DNA from: Maratus speciosus | Lineage: Eukaryota > Arthropoda > Arachnida > Araneae > Salticidae | Length of the DNA stretch: 64,000 nt | Direction: 5' to 3' | Assembly (NCBI GenBank): GCA_963932465.1 | Contig: OZ010795.1 | Span: 525,331,451-525,395,450, forward strand | Shown: positions 10,921 to 23,747 of the stretch, piece by piece | Layout: each line of letters begins with the position of its first letter | Numbering within the stretch: position 1 is the first letter of the stretch | Program-made: the position numbers and the translations under genes | Notes under the pieces: generated by a model | The model's input: the letters and a program-made list of their open reading frames with translations, nothing else | The model's database searches: none | What the model was told of the DNA's origin: nothing

Positions 10921-12277
10921 AAGGGTGACTCTAAGTTGTTTTTACAAAATAAAAGGGGTGATAGTACCCATCCAGGTGAGCAATAATTACCATGGAACAT
11001 AGATTCGCAAACTACACATTTAATAAAAATACAGGGTGTTCTAAAATAATCCAACTTTGGTTGACGGTAATAATTTTCAGAAAACTTAAGTATATTTTGA
11101 TGAAACTATTAACCCTTAAATTCCGGGTGCTGCTTTTCGGCAACATACCCAATTTAGGTTCTAAAATACTATTAGAATAATATTAAAGCTATAATGCCTA
11201 ATGTTGCCAATAAAATACATTCTGAAAATATTATTAAATCGATTTTCAACATGTAGATGACAACACTTGTGCTGTTTAAGAATAATGATAGATTTATTTT
11301 TTCGATTGTTGCTACTTGTTATTTTTATTTTGTTCGGAAGCTTGCGAAATACCCAGCTATTTTGTTCTGCAGTGAGCAAGTAAAATTTATTTCTTATTAT
11401 AGTTCCTAAAATTCTTGTGTGTTTAATATTATAGAATTTTATCAAGGAAAATAATTTTTTCATTTAAAGACCAGAATCGCCGATTAATAACAAGCTGTCT
11501 TTTAGCCGTATACCATATTTAACTCCCTGATCGCCGAGTAAAAGGGCAGAATTGTAATGTTCTTTTCCCTGTATTTTTTTTTAAGTCTCAAATAAGATTA
11601 TTTTTCTAATATGACATAAAATTTTAATTACGTAAAGGAGTATAAGCCATGAAAGTATTAATCATTACAAAATATTTTAAAATTGCTTTATATTTATAGA
11701 ATTACATTAATTTAATAAATATTTCTGCTGTAGTGAAACCTACAGCTTAGTGAACGGATATATCAGTTCGGGGCGGTTAGAAGTTTAAAACAAAATAAGA
11801 TTTTTTTAAGTATTTTTCCCATGATTTATTTAAAAAATGAAAGCCGAAAAACATTATTACAATGATTTTTAAAAAATCAGTCATTTAAAGGTTTATAGAC
11901 ATGCTCACCTTTGTTGTAAATATCATATTATAAAAAAAAGTAGAAGTTTCCATTATACGCGCCAAGAGTATGCATTTCATGCTCCACATTATCTGTTCAT
12001 ACGGAATCATCGATTCAGTGAACACCCTGTTTAACTAAAGCAGTTTGTGATATCATCACATTTTATACAAAATAGGATGTATATCTTTGCAATTTTTCTG
12101 CACTGCTTTTATTTTTTGAAAAATTTCTACCGACAAGCCGACTTCAATTAGGGTGAGGCACCCTGTATTTGTGACTAAATAAGTAGTTTTCGACCCCATG
12201 TTCTATGGCCAGTATTGATTGTCTTGATTGATACCATCACCTCTCTTATTTAATATAAACTATTTGGAATCACTCTG
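10921..12277. mobile_element. Non-autonomous element with mariner-like ends
   Basis: The left end (GGGTGACTCTAAG, then AGGGGTGATAGTA, then CATGGAACATAG) is matched in inverted form by the right end (about 12155-12277: ACTCTG after a GATTCC-like block, then a GAGGTGATGGTA block, then GGCCATAGAACATGG). The imperfect inverted repeats span roughly 120 bp. TA dinucleotides abut both ends, as in Tc1/mariner insertions. Inside are further CAGGGTGTTC strings at about 11034 and, inverted, near 12025, possibly a nested copy. Open frames inside are short and unrecognised. Confidence 0.5.
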
Positions 12278-12684
12278 TATATGCTCTCTGAAAAATTTCA
12301 ATAGAACAATGTTTAGGTATAGGAACCGCGATAATCTATGGATACATAATTACGCTTTATAATCTTCAAAACAATCATACGCATTCGCACCGAAGTAGTG
12401 AAAATGAAAGAATGATTTATTTTATGATTTCTTTAATGATTGGCAAAGAATGGTTTCTATGCCAGGTACTACAAGAAGAGAATGGCGTTCTTTCAACAGC
12501 GCGTAAAATGTGCATTACATCCGGCATAATTACATACTAAGCATAAAAGTAAAAACAAGTTGAAAATTGCTCGTCAAACGTGGAAAATGAGGTACGTTCG
12601 TACTATAACTAGTTTTATAATTTTTTTTTTGCACCCCATACTCTACTAAATGATTATATTTTTTAGCTTCATAAGTGCATAGTC

Positions 12685-13030
12685 TGTAACATCATTAAAA
12701 TACATTTGAAATATTTTTTCCCATTCCCCGTAGCGTAACGGAAAACTTTTGACTGTCCCTGTAATTAAATTATACATCCGATTTTCAGAAAATTTGAAAC
12801 GGCTCGTCAACATTTTACAACAATTATATATTTAAAATTTCAGACCATTCGGAAGGCTGTAACATTATTAAAATGCACTTGCAATAATTTTTCCCATTGG
12901 CTGTAATGTAAAGGAAAACTTTTGACTGTCTCTGTAATTAAACTATACATCCGATTTTCATAAAATTTGAAATGACTCGACAAAATTTTGCAACAATCGT
13001 ATATTTTAAATTTCAGACCATTCGGTTGGG
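12685..13030. repeat. Tandem duplication of a 173-bp unit
   Basis: Unit 1 (12685-12857) and unit 2 (12858-13030) share TGTAACAT, GGAAAACTTTTGACTGTC, TACATCCGATTTTCA and TTCAGACCATTCGG in the same order. Point differences suggest an old duplication. A short GACA/GACG repeat (ACAGACAGACGGACAGACGG and following, about 13053-13082) follows directly. Confidence 0.8.
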
Positions 13031-13099
13031 TAGTTTTTGCTCTGTTAAGCGAACAGACAGACGGACAGACGGACGGACTGAACGACGACTATAGGTGCT

Positions 13100-15530
13100 A
13101 CGTATTTATATAATTACGAACGGACCTAAAAAACTTTTTTATAAACATTCAATGTTTATATTGGAAATCACGCCTAATTTTGTGACTGCAATTTATGATT
13201 TTTACAAAGCTTATTGTCACCGTGCGTTAATATAACATGGGTAACAAAAACGTTTGTGAAATGTTGACCCCGTTCTTGAGAATGCGCAAACTAATGAATT
13301 TATTTAATAAAATTGTCCTGATTGTTTTTTAGGGTATGGTTAACTTGGAAAAAGTTACATTTTAAAAACTATATTTTAGAATATCTAAACCAATTTTTCA
13401 ACGTATGATCATAATTTAATTAATAGGAAACTATTAATTAATTACATCGTAGCTAAAAAAATACACTTTTTATATTTCATTTTTATTTTCTATTTTTAAG
13501 TATTATAATATTCCGTTGTTGCAGTTTCTAAACCAATTCACCTATTTTGAAGAGCATGATTTGTCGCATAATTAAATCCATTGTTGTTGTAACTCGTGTA
13601 CAGTTGTAACAATAAAGAAGAGATATATAAGAGTCGAAATATATAAGATAACTAAGTTCGCTTAATCAAGAGAGTGTAAATATTGACTAAAAAACAATAA
13701 ATTTTCTACTAATTGTTTTAAAAAAATGCGCAAACACAGTATAATGTCACACCTTGTGCACATAAAATAAAATTTGTTGGAAATATGTATACGATTTAAT
13801 GCATATTAGGTGTCATATCGGATATTCGCATCAGAAGGTTCTCAAAATGACTGCAAAGTGAATACACGTTTAATAAATCGCAATGTCGGTCAAAATTCGT
13901 ATACATCGCAATGTAACTCGCAACGTATATGAAAGTTTATAAACGCATTTTTATTGAATGGCATTTTGTTAACCATTAAACAACGATCCAAAATATGCAA
14001 AAGCTATTTTGTTAGTTTGCATATGTAATGGTCGTAAAACAATGGAAGTACCGATGTTTATGTTTCAAACAAAGCTTAATTTCACTGCTCCGGATGTGAG
14101 GTCTTACATTTATCTGAAAATTACGAATAAATAAAAGGGTTTTTTTAACAACTCTTATAGAGGTATCTTTCTCAAAACAGTTTCTGCCGGCTTATGGAAA
14201 TTCCCCTATGTATTCAACTAATTGCTTGAAATATATGCATATATTGTTTAAAATTTTTACTTATTCACAAATAAATTCATTATATTCAATAGCTTCGAAT
14301 TATGTCTGTGATTGTATTTTTGGCATTTCATTAAAATTTTGAAGTTCTGTCACATGAATTAATTTATTATAATTCAAAAATACTTAATCTGAATTTAATT
14401 CCAAAACATTCTTTTACTATTAGATTTTACGCAAACATTACATCCTGCATAAATATATGCTAATGACTTATAGAGGCAATAAAAAATATTTAGGGTTTTT
14501 TCTACTTTTTATAGAATACATGTTTCAATTAAAATAATTGGATAAAATATGTGATGATTTTATTTTAAAATATATTCATTAAATTTAGTTTTGAATAATA
14601 GACTCTGCAATTAGGCCTTTAAAAGTCGTCATACCTGCAAATATTTCCCAGTTAGCATCTTGGTCAAACAAGAAATTGACGAAAACCATGATTATTGATT
14701 GAATTCAAATTACAGGCAAGATGTTTATTATTACTATAAAATTATATAAATGTTTATTATGACTACTATCATATTATGTGCACATGTTTCAAAATCAAGC
14801 ACAAGTTTTCTTTTTTCATTTTTTAAATAATAATGCATTGCAGCTTACTTATGTAAAAGTTTTTTTTTTTAATTCGGGAATGTGAATTTAAATTTAAATA
14901 CATTTAGTTAATTACCAAATGTTTTTCTTTTAAAATAGATTTTATTGCATTACATCCTTATTATTAAATTTGGCACTCTGATGATATAATTGCAACAAAA
15001 AATATTCTCTTTAATCTTTTTACTTTAAGAAAAAAACATTTCGGATGCGTAATCCGATTTAGACATTCATTGCAAAAAAGTCAAAAACTTTAAATGCTTT
15101 GAAGAGTAAGATTAAAGAGGAATTTTAAAAACGTTCGTAATCATACATTGCTTAAATGCAAGAGTTTCAAATTTAGTATTTTGCATTGATAAGATTGGAT
15201 ATTTTTTGTTGTTTTGTTTAAAATAATAATGTAAATAATGTAAATTACGGTTAATTTTATCTGTGAAAATGTTTACATTAAATAATTTCTTATCGTTACC
15301 GTTAATTATATTATAGAAACAAATTTCCTTATTATAAATAACTAAAGAATTCATTAAGCTAAAGTATTTTTAATGTTTAAATTTGAGAAACCTCGAAGTT
15401 TAAAGTAACTCATACTTTTCTGTTTTTAAAAAGTACAGAATAATTATATTTAGAAAGTATTTTTAAGAATAACGTCTATATATTCCCTTAAAACGTATTT
15501 AGAAAAGCATATGACTGTTACATTTTTTCT
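13100..15530. other. AT-rich sequence, nothing recognised
   Basis: No protein, RNA gene or clear repeat is supported. The minus-strand open frame near 15112-15354 is low-complexity and shows no motif. Confidence 0.45.
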
Positions 15531-15544
15531 AAAAATAATCTTTG

Positions 15545-17395
15545 TCTGTGATGATTTTACATTTTTTTCTCTGCAATTCCAACCTAATGAAGTGATTTTT
15601 CTCTATATAAAAAGGACATTTACATTACACAAAAAATAATTAACTATTCTCATCTTTCTTCTATTTGATTTGAATAATTTATGAGTTAAAACTTTAAAAT
15701 ATGTGCATTAACCGACAATAAAATATTTAAGCGCTGCATTTTGAAATTCAACACAATGGGACTAATACATTATAATTTTGTTTAATTACGAAATTCCACA
15801 CAAATATCTGACAGAAGAACCATGTCAGATTCAAACGGTAATTTTTCTACGCAATGTATAAGAATGTCATATGAATTAAACGGAAAATAATGCTTTGTCT
15901 TAGACTTTTGAATCCATTTTTGTTGATGGATGATAATAATAGGTTATTTATCAATGCTTATAATTACTTTCATTTCAAACTTTTGCTCATTATAATTGAA
16001 CAAAGAATAAAAATTATCCTTTTAAATCTTTTTTTTTTATTATTATTTTATTGGAAAACACAAAACTATATTCTCCTGCATCAATTGCTTTCAAAAGTTA
16101 GTTTCGTTTAATTGAGTTCTGGGCTATATGAAGGAATATATAAAGAATGTATTTTATTTTGTAATTAGAAAAATTATTTTATTTAAAATGAAGATTCATT
16201 ATGTCATGTGAATATGACTAAATCTAGAATGAACTATTTTTGTTTATAAATCAAATGTTAAAACTTTGATGTAAGATATATGCCAATCTTTCTTTTTTAG
16301 TTTCAGATAGTTTATTTGTTTTTATTTGGGAGAATATTTTAATTGTTTTACTTGCATTCCTAATGAAAATGGAAAGAGAACTAATTCTTTGACGATGGGT
16401 CGGGATATATATGTCATGGTGGACTGTTTTTTACTTCATTCGTACTACTTTTAAAAATTACGCTAAGATGTTATATATCATATGTTATATATCATATTGT
16501 TACCGCGGCCGCCATCTTCGATTTCTCGGCGATGTTTTGTTGGCGTTTATCGATAAGGCAACCCCGACGATTGACGTGTTCTGGCAAACTCGTTAAGCCT
16601 AACATGCGCATAAATCTGCATGGCGATATTTACTTGACGGAAAAAGGGTTTTCACGCTAAGAAAAAATCTAAGATGGCGCCCATGGGAATATATAACATC
16701 TGTTCAAAAAATTTCCCTGTGTCATTCTGGAGAAAAAAAATCTTTTACAGGAAAATAGGTGCTGGCGCCCCGACTGCAGTTGCTCAAAATTTTACAAGCT
16801 GTTGTCTTTAAGAGTACTGTGAAATATAACAAGACTGAGGAAAGTCGTATTGCCATAAATTGCGTAGTGCACTTGACAGAATTAATTCAATTTTTACATC
16901 ACTTGTTTCTTGAATTAGCATTTACAGCGTGGGTGCCTCAAATCGATTTTACAGCATGGGTGCTTGAAAAATTACAACATAATGTGCAGAAAAAAAACAA
17001 ACAAACAAACAAACAAAAAAAATCCACTGTATTTTACAACGAAAGATTGTAGTATCCGGGCTGCCAGGACTACTGCTGTAATGTTTACAAACTGGTGTCT
17101 TTAAGAGTGCTGTAAAATTTCTCAAGTCTGGATAAAGTCGCGTTGACATATGCTGCGTAGTGCACGTAACATGATGGCATAAAGTGCAGGAAAAATCACA
17201 ACATTTTCCAGGGCATCGGCATATAGCAGGATACTTTAAACAGAAATTTGCAACAACAACAACAACAACAACAACAACTTTTTTGTAAATTGTGGTATGG
17301 TCGAATATGAAAACAATCGCCAATCTTGTCCAGTAATGTAAAAGGATACGTTCAAATGTTTATTCCAGCCTTATATAAGACATATGCGTTCGTGA
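15545..17395. repeat. Segmental duplicate copy A (interrupted)
   Basis: Matches copy B (17518-18605) over most of its length. Shared strings include CTCATCTTTCTTCTATTTGA, ATTTAAGCGCTGCA, ACACAAATATCTGA and, at the far end, GCAGGATACTTTAAACAGAA. Between about 16456 and 17215 copy A carries roughly 760 bp that B lacks. Divergence (substitutions plus small indels) implies an old event. No conserved open frame links the copies, so the duplication looks non-coding. Confidence 0.8.
16456..17215. other. ~760-bp insertion in duplicate copy A, locally GC-richer
   Basis: Absent from copy B. It contains a direct repeat of about 100 bp (about 16775-16872 and 17068-17165; both end in GCGTAGTGCAC and share GTGTCTTTAAGAGT-type sequence), an (AAAC)n tract at about 16995-17020, and two AAGATGGCG-type motifs in opposite orientation (16505-16518 and 16671-16680). 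No terminal repeats were found, so the mobile family is unknown. A (CAA)n tract at 17247-17276 lies just beyond, in the duplicated part. Confidence 0.6.
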
Positions 17396-17517
17396 TATTG
17401 CATGCTTCAAATCCTTAAAATTTCTGGTCTTAAAACTGTACCGTAATTCAATCTTATATTTTATGCTGATGATTTTATAGAAATGTAGGCGAGATTATTT
17501 AGCTTCAGAGAAAATTT

Positions 17518-18605
17518 TCCTTTATGATGATTTTACATTTTTTCTTTGTCATTTCAACCAAATGAAGAATTTTTATCTATATGAAAAGAAATTTACATTA
17601 TTCAAAAATTAATTAACTATTCTCATCTTTCTTCTATTTGATTTGAATAATTAATGAGTTAAAACTTTAAAAATTTACAGCAATGACTAGCATTACCCAG
17701 CAATAGAATATTTAAGCGCTGCAATTTTAAATTCATCACAAAGGGAGTAATATATTATAATTTTGTTTAAATAGGGTATTCCACACAAATATCTGAGAGA
17801 TGAACCATGCCGAATTCAAAGGATAATTTTTCTACGTATTGTATTGTACAAGAAAGGTCATATAGATTAAGCAGAAAATAACACTTTGTCTTAGTCTTTG
17901 AAATACATTTTTGTTGATGATAATAATACGGTATTTATCAATGCTTATAATTGCTTTCATTTTAAACTTTTGCTCATTATTCTAGAACAAAGATTTAAAA
18001 TTATTCTTTTAAATCTCTTTTTTTTTTCTTTTATTGGAAAACACAAAATTATTTTCTTCTGCATCAATGCTTTTAAAAGTTAGTTTCGTTTAACTGAGTT
18101 CGGTGCTATATGAAGAGATATATAAAGACTGTAATTTGTTTTGTAATTAGGAAAATCATTTAATTTAAAATGAAGATTCATTATGTCCTATGAACATGAC
18201 AAAATCTATAATGAACTTTCATGTTTGTGAATCAAAAATGAAAACTTTACTGTAAATTATATGACAACCTTTCTTTTTAATTTCAGATTGCTTGTTTCTT
18301 TATTTTATAGAGGAGAATGTATATATTGTTTCATTTGCATTAGTAATAATAATGGAAACACAATTAACTTATTAAAGACTGTTCGGGATATCTATGTAAG
18401 AGTGGGCTATTTTTTATTCCATTCGTGCTATTCTTTTAAAATTAATGTTTGCCATTTACATAAAGCAGGATACTTTAAACAGAAATTTACCACAAAGAAA
18501 ACTTTTTTGTAAATTGTGGTATGATCGAATATACAAATAGTCGCCAGTCTCGGCCAGTAAAATAAAGCGATACATTCAAATGCTTATTTCAGTATTATAT
18601 TTCTT
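17518..18605. repeat. Segmental duplicate copy B (uninterrupted)
   Basis: The uninterrupted counterpart of copy A, running through CTCATCTTTCTTCTATTTGA, ATTTAAGCGCTGCA, TTTGTTGATGATAATAATA and GCAGGATACTTTAAACAGAA. Copy C near 61.7 kb matches its middle portion more distantly. Confidence 0.8.
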
Positions 18606-18819
18606 CAGAATGTATTTGTTGTTCATTAAATACATTTATATTATTTAAAAGTATAGCATTGTATCACTGTAAAGCTAAATTTTAAAAAGATAAATTATTT
18701 TATTTTAAATATTTATCCGGGTATATGAATGTGTATACAATATTATTTTATAAACATTATAAATATAAAGATATTTAGTAATTAACAAATACATTTTGAA
18801 GAAATAATATATAAATAAA

Positions 18820-19198
18820 ATGTACACTAAATTATAAATCTCTTCATAATAATTATTCTGCGCAATATACACGTTTATAAACATAGAGTGCCGAAAAAAG
18901 AAAATAAAATATTCTAAAGCATCTTCGAAAGCAGCAAAAAAGAATCATTAATAACTGGTGATATTATCATCATCATTTTCATATATAAAGCATCTGTTTG
19001 TTTAAAGTAAATATATTTCAACAAACAACACATTATGTGAGGACCTGAAAATAACAACATCGTGCACTGGCTCATTAACCAATCTTCATCGGCAAAATAA
19101 TAATAATAATAATATGAATAATATTAATAATAAATAAATAAATAAATAAATGAATAATTAAAAATAAATAAATAAATAAAAATAAATAAATAAATAAA

Positions 19199-19247
<49 letters not shown>

Positions 19248-19960
19248 AAATAAATAAATAAATAAATAATAAAACGTTAGTAAATATATGAACCAAATTT
19301 ACATCACCTACAAAAATTTTAATGCGCTTGGACAGGTAAAAGCATTTTTTACAAAATAAAATGTGTGAAAATTTCAACGAAATCAGTAAAAGACTGAGTG
19401 ATTCGTCTCGGTTTCGTTAGCTTTCGGTGCACACAGACCCCAAAAATCAAATTACACAGAAAGAAAAATTCCAAATTGCAAATACTTTCAATTCATTTTT
19501 TTAAGTAAAAATTTAAATTCAGATGAGATGGAGTTAAAGATAAAAATCATACATATTTCAGGTTAATTTAAGCATCATTCATCACGGGACCGGGGTACGC
19601 CGGGAGAGCTAGATAGTATGTAAACAAAATTTGCACTGAATCACAGATCTCTTCTTAATAAAATTATTCTGCGCAATAAACAAATTTATAAGCATAGTTT
19701 GACGTTGAAAGAAAGTGAAATATTCTAAAGCAGATTCCAATGCCTCAAAAAAAAAAAAAAAAATAAATAAATAAATAATTATTATTATTGGTCATATTAT
19801 CATTATCATCCTTTCATACATAGCATATGTTTGTTTATGGTAAATATTTTTCAACAAACAACAAGTTATATCAGCCTCTGAAAAGATTAACACCCTGCAT
19901 TAGCTGTTTAACCGATCTTCATTGCAGAAAAAAGAATTAAACGTTTTTAAATATATGAAG
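18820..19960. repeat. Second local duplication (~800-bp spacing) with embedded simple repeat
   Basis: Sequence at about 18825-19095 recurs at about 19620-19930. Shared blocks include TTATTCTGCGCAATA, a TATTCTAAAGCA block, a run around TTATCATCATC/TTATCATTATC, and TTTCAACAAACAACA. The first copy is followed by a 170-bp (TAAA)n tract and the second contains a shorter (TAAA)n. The copies are clearly diverged. No coding potential is seen in either. Confidence 0.75.
19085..19275. repeat. (TAAA)n microsatellite, ~170 bp
   Basis: Begins as (AAT)n and continues as TAAA units with occasional A or T insertions. The minus-strand open frame over it is only the translation of the repeat. Confidence 0.95.
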
Positions 19961-20243
19961 CTCTTATCTTTTAAGCACCATCCATCTTCATTTATCCTTT
20001 TTAAATTATAAAAGTTATCCGAAAAAATCAAAATAATGTTTTTCGAAAATATGCTGGTATTTATGTTTTGAAATGTTTGTTGAATAATTTAGATATAGCT
20101 AAATATACAATGTAAAAGCTTAACTTTTATTTGTTTTGTAGAGTTACAATATTTATTTTCAGACTTTGATAAATATCATAAATTTATTTTAAAATATTTT
20201 TCGAAAGAAAATAAACATTTCTATAACAATTTAAGACGTTTAA

Positions 20244-23200
20244 TCTATACTAATATTAGTAAAGTTTGTTTGTTTGTTTGTTTTTTTGTATGAAGTAATT
20301 TCTGAAACTACCGAGCCGATCTAAAAGTAATGGTATTAAAATGTCGGTGTGTTCCAAAATAGGATATATCTTATGTCCATGCCACTACCCCAAAGGGGGT
20401 GCAGGAGCAAAAAAAGTTCTAAAAAGGCTATCCTTGTGTGTTACTGAAGGGCCTAGAAACATGTAATTTCGAATGGCACTTACTTATAAGATATAAATTA
20501 TGTTTAAGAAAATTTCTTTAAAAAATCGAAATTTTAAAGGGGTAAAAATGCTCAAAAAGCGTTCAAAAAAAGTTCTAAATGGCGATTTCTACTCAATCTC
20601 AGGAACTACCGAACCGATTTAAAAAATAATACTGTCAAAATGATGGTGACAGTCATTGCTCAAACATAGGCTATATTTTAAGTCGTTGCAACTACCCCAA
20701 ACGGGATGCAGGAGCAACATACGTTCTAAATTTCTATTTCTGTGATACTGAAGAAGCTAAAAACGTTAAACATAGTATGGTAGTTACTTACAAGATATAA
20801 ATGATATGTAAGGAAATTTCTTTAAAAATTCGAAATTTACAAAGGGGGGTAATAAGTGAAAAGCGGTCTAAAAAAAAGGTTCAAAAGTAATGGCTGGAAA
20901 TTGATGGTCACAGCCCTTCCTCTAACAGAGGCACTATTTTTGTCGGTGTCACTACCACCTGGGGGCTGCAGGAGCGAAAAACGTTCTAAATTGCGATTTT
21001 TGTGTTACTGTAGGACCTAGAAACATGAAATTTGGCACGGTAGTTACTTATAAGATATAAAAGATCTCTAAGAATATTTTCTAAAAAAATTGAAATTTAA
21101 AAGAAGTGAAAATGCGCACAAAGATTTCTAAAACCGTTCTAAATTGCGATTTCTACGCAATCTCAGGATGTACCGAACCTATATAAAAAATAATGGTGTG
21201 GAAATGATGGTGAAACTCCTTGCTCGAAGATAGGTTCTGTTTTATCTCAGTGCCACTACCACCTGCGGTTGCAGGAGGAAAAAACGTTTTAAATCACGTT
21301 TTTTGTGTTAATGAAGGGCCTAGATATTTGGCATGGTAGTTACTTATTATATATAAATGATCTTTAAAAGCATTTATAAAATATTCGAAATTTAAAAGTG
21401 ATAAAAATGCGCAAAAAGATTTCTAAAAAACGTTCTAAATGGCGATTTCAAAGCAATCTCAGGAAGTACCGAACCTATTTCAAACATAATGGTGTAAAAA
21501 TGATGGTGAGACCCCTTGCTCTAAAATAGGCTATATTTTATGCCGGTGCCACTACTCCAAATGGGGCAACTACTCCAAAAAACTTTCTAAATTCCGATTT
21601 TTGTGTTACTAAAGTGCTTAGATTCATAGAATTTGGCATGGTAGTTATTCATTAGATATTACTGATCTCTAAGAACATTTACTAAACAAATCGAAATTTA
21701 AAAGTGGTGAAAATGTGCGAAAAGATTTCTAAAAAACGTTCTAAGTGGCGATTTCTACGAAATATCAGGATGTATCAAACCGATTTCGAAAGTAATGGTT
21801 TGAAATTGATGGTGACAGCCCTTGCCCAACATACGCTCCACTACATTTCAGTGTCACTAGCACCTGGTTATTGCAGGAGCAAAAAACGTTCTAAATTGCG
21901 ATTTCTGTGATACTAAAGAGACTAGAAACTATAAATATGGCTTGGTTGTTACTTATAAAATATAAATGCCCTCCAAGAATTAACGAAAATAAATTAGAAA
22001 TTTCAAAGAGGTAAAGCGAAGGGAAGAAGCGAAAAGTGTACTAAAAGTCCTACATTACGATTTCTATGCAACCTGAGAAAATAAAAACCGATTACAAAAG
22101 TAATGGTTGCGAATCAATGGAGACAGTCTCTGATCCCACACAGGCTATATTTTATGTCAGTGCTGCTAACACCTGGGGTTGGCAGGAACAACAAACGTTC
22201 TAAAAAAGCATTAAAAAACTTTCTAAAATATTTTTCTATAGAATATTAGGAAATACCAAACCGATTGTAAAATTAATGTTTGGAAATTAATAGTGACAGT
22301 CTTTGTTTCAACATAGGCATTTTATTTCAGTGCCACTACCACCAGAGAGGTGGTAGACCGATAGATCAGAAGTTTGGAATTTGACATGATGGTTTATTTT
22401 AATATATATATATGAAAGGTTCATTAAAAATTCAGAACTTCAATTGAATACTCAAAAGCGCGTATGAATTGAGCATAAAAGCTTCAAATTACTTTCTAAA
22501 TTACCATTTATGTAGCATTAGTTTTCATTAATAAAAGCCTCATTTCTGCCTAATTCAATGTAATAATTTAAGTTTAGTCAAACTGTGGCTTAATTAGTAT
22601 TTTTTTTACTCAGTTTCAATGACTTTTCAATTACTACTGAATTAGAATGGTTTTGTAGTTATAAGAAAATAAACATTTTTCTTCCTACAAAGTAAGAAGA
22701 TTGTATTCACACTTAAATTACAAAAATCCCACTTAAAATTTTATTATAGTAGGAAAATATCACTTTATATTTTTTTCTAGCACCAATCTAACTATCTGTA
22801 TAAAAAAAAAAAATAAAAAAAAAAAAAAAAAAGTAAAAAAGTATAAATGTTTGGGTATAGTCAATGTCAATTCAGGCAGCCAAAGAAAAAATCTTACCTT
22901 CACAGTCTTAGAAGTTTTTGAATTGAACATATGCTAAAATTGAGGAAAAAATAAGATAACTGTATATTTTTGTTTTGCCCAAAAAAATTCCTGGCCCGAG
23001 ATACAGGACGCCAACGATGGCATGCCGGCCAAGATTTTCCATTCGCGATTTTCGATAAAAAGTTTAAAGTGTTCTATCTCTAGAACGGTGCAAGATATGT
23101 TGTTGCGGTTTTTTTTAAGATAATATTCTTCTGTTTAAATTGATATAATCAATTTTGAAATATGCATTCAACTATTCTTGTGGCTGCCTTTTGAAAGAAA

Positions 23201-23747
23201 ACTTTTTTTTAACATTTTTTTTTTTTTCAAATATGACAATCTCGAAAATTTTGATTTTATATATTTATTAGTATTATTCCTAAAAGTATAATTGAAGAGC
23301 TGAGTGGATGAACATGTTATGCCACATTTTCTAAAAAAAAAATTATCTTTTCGATCAAAGCATTATGAGGTATCCTATCACATGGTGAAGATAAAATACT
23401 AAGATTCTATTTAGTCTTGAAGATTTAAGACATTATTCATTAATATTTAATATTTTAATATTTAATAATGACAATAATTATAATATTTTTAATATTTGAG
23501 AATTAAATATGAATAAGTTATTCTGAGAGAGTTTAGTACCACACCTGTTAATATTTTAAACACGTGGTATCAAATAGAAAATAAATCATTAAAATTTACA
23601 GCAAAAACTTTCACTTCAAATTTCGTCAAATATAATTTTTGTTACTTAACATGTTCCTCCACTTAGCTCTTTAATTTCTTCTAATGAAAATTAAACATGC
23701 AAATATCACTTGGCATATTACGCGAGCAAAACAGCGGATTTTGCTAG
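20244..23747 (+). mobile_element. Helitron 1, non-autonomous, carrying a ~300-bp tandem array
   Basis: The left end starts TCTATACTAATATTAGTAAAG, a common animal Helitron 5' end, preceded by A. The right end has the hairpin GCAAAACAGCGGATTTTGC followed by TAG and a flanking T, giving the canonical TC...CTAG in an A/T target. The interior (about 20300-22400) is an array of about 300-bp units. No Rep or helicase domain is present, so movement would need proteins from another Helitron. An unrelated block at about 22860-23400 may be a further insertion. Confidence 0.85.
20300..22400. repeat. Array of ~300-bp diverged tandem units inside Helitron 1
   Basis: Landmarks recur in order in each unit: an ACC-GAACCGATTT-like string near 20310, 20608, 21173, 21477, 21775, 22085 and 22260; then CACTACCACCTGGGG-like; then GGAGCAAAAAACGTTCTAAA-like; then GGTAGTTACTTATAAGATAT-like. 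Spacing is about 285-300 bp, with one short unit at the end and one degraded unit near 20880. Units differ by many substitutions, so the array is old or the units predate this insertion. Confidence 0.85.

Noticed and set aside
19075..19377. 100-codon minus-strand frame
   Set aside because: Mostly the translation of a TAAA microsatellite.
20300..22400. CRISPR-like array
   Set aside because: The ~300-bp units are contiguous diverged tandem repeats without unique spacers, in a eukaryotic Helitron.
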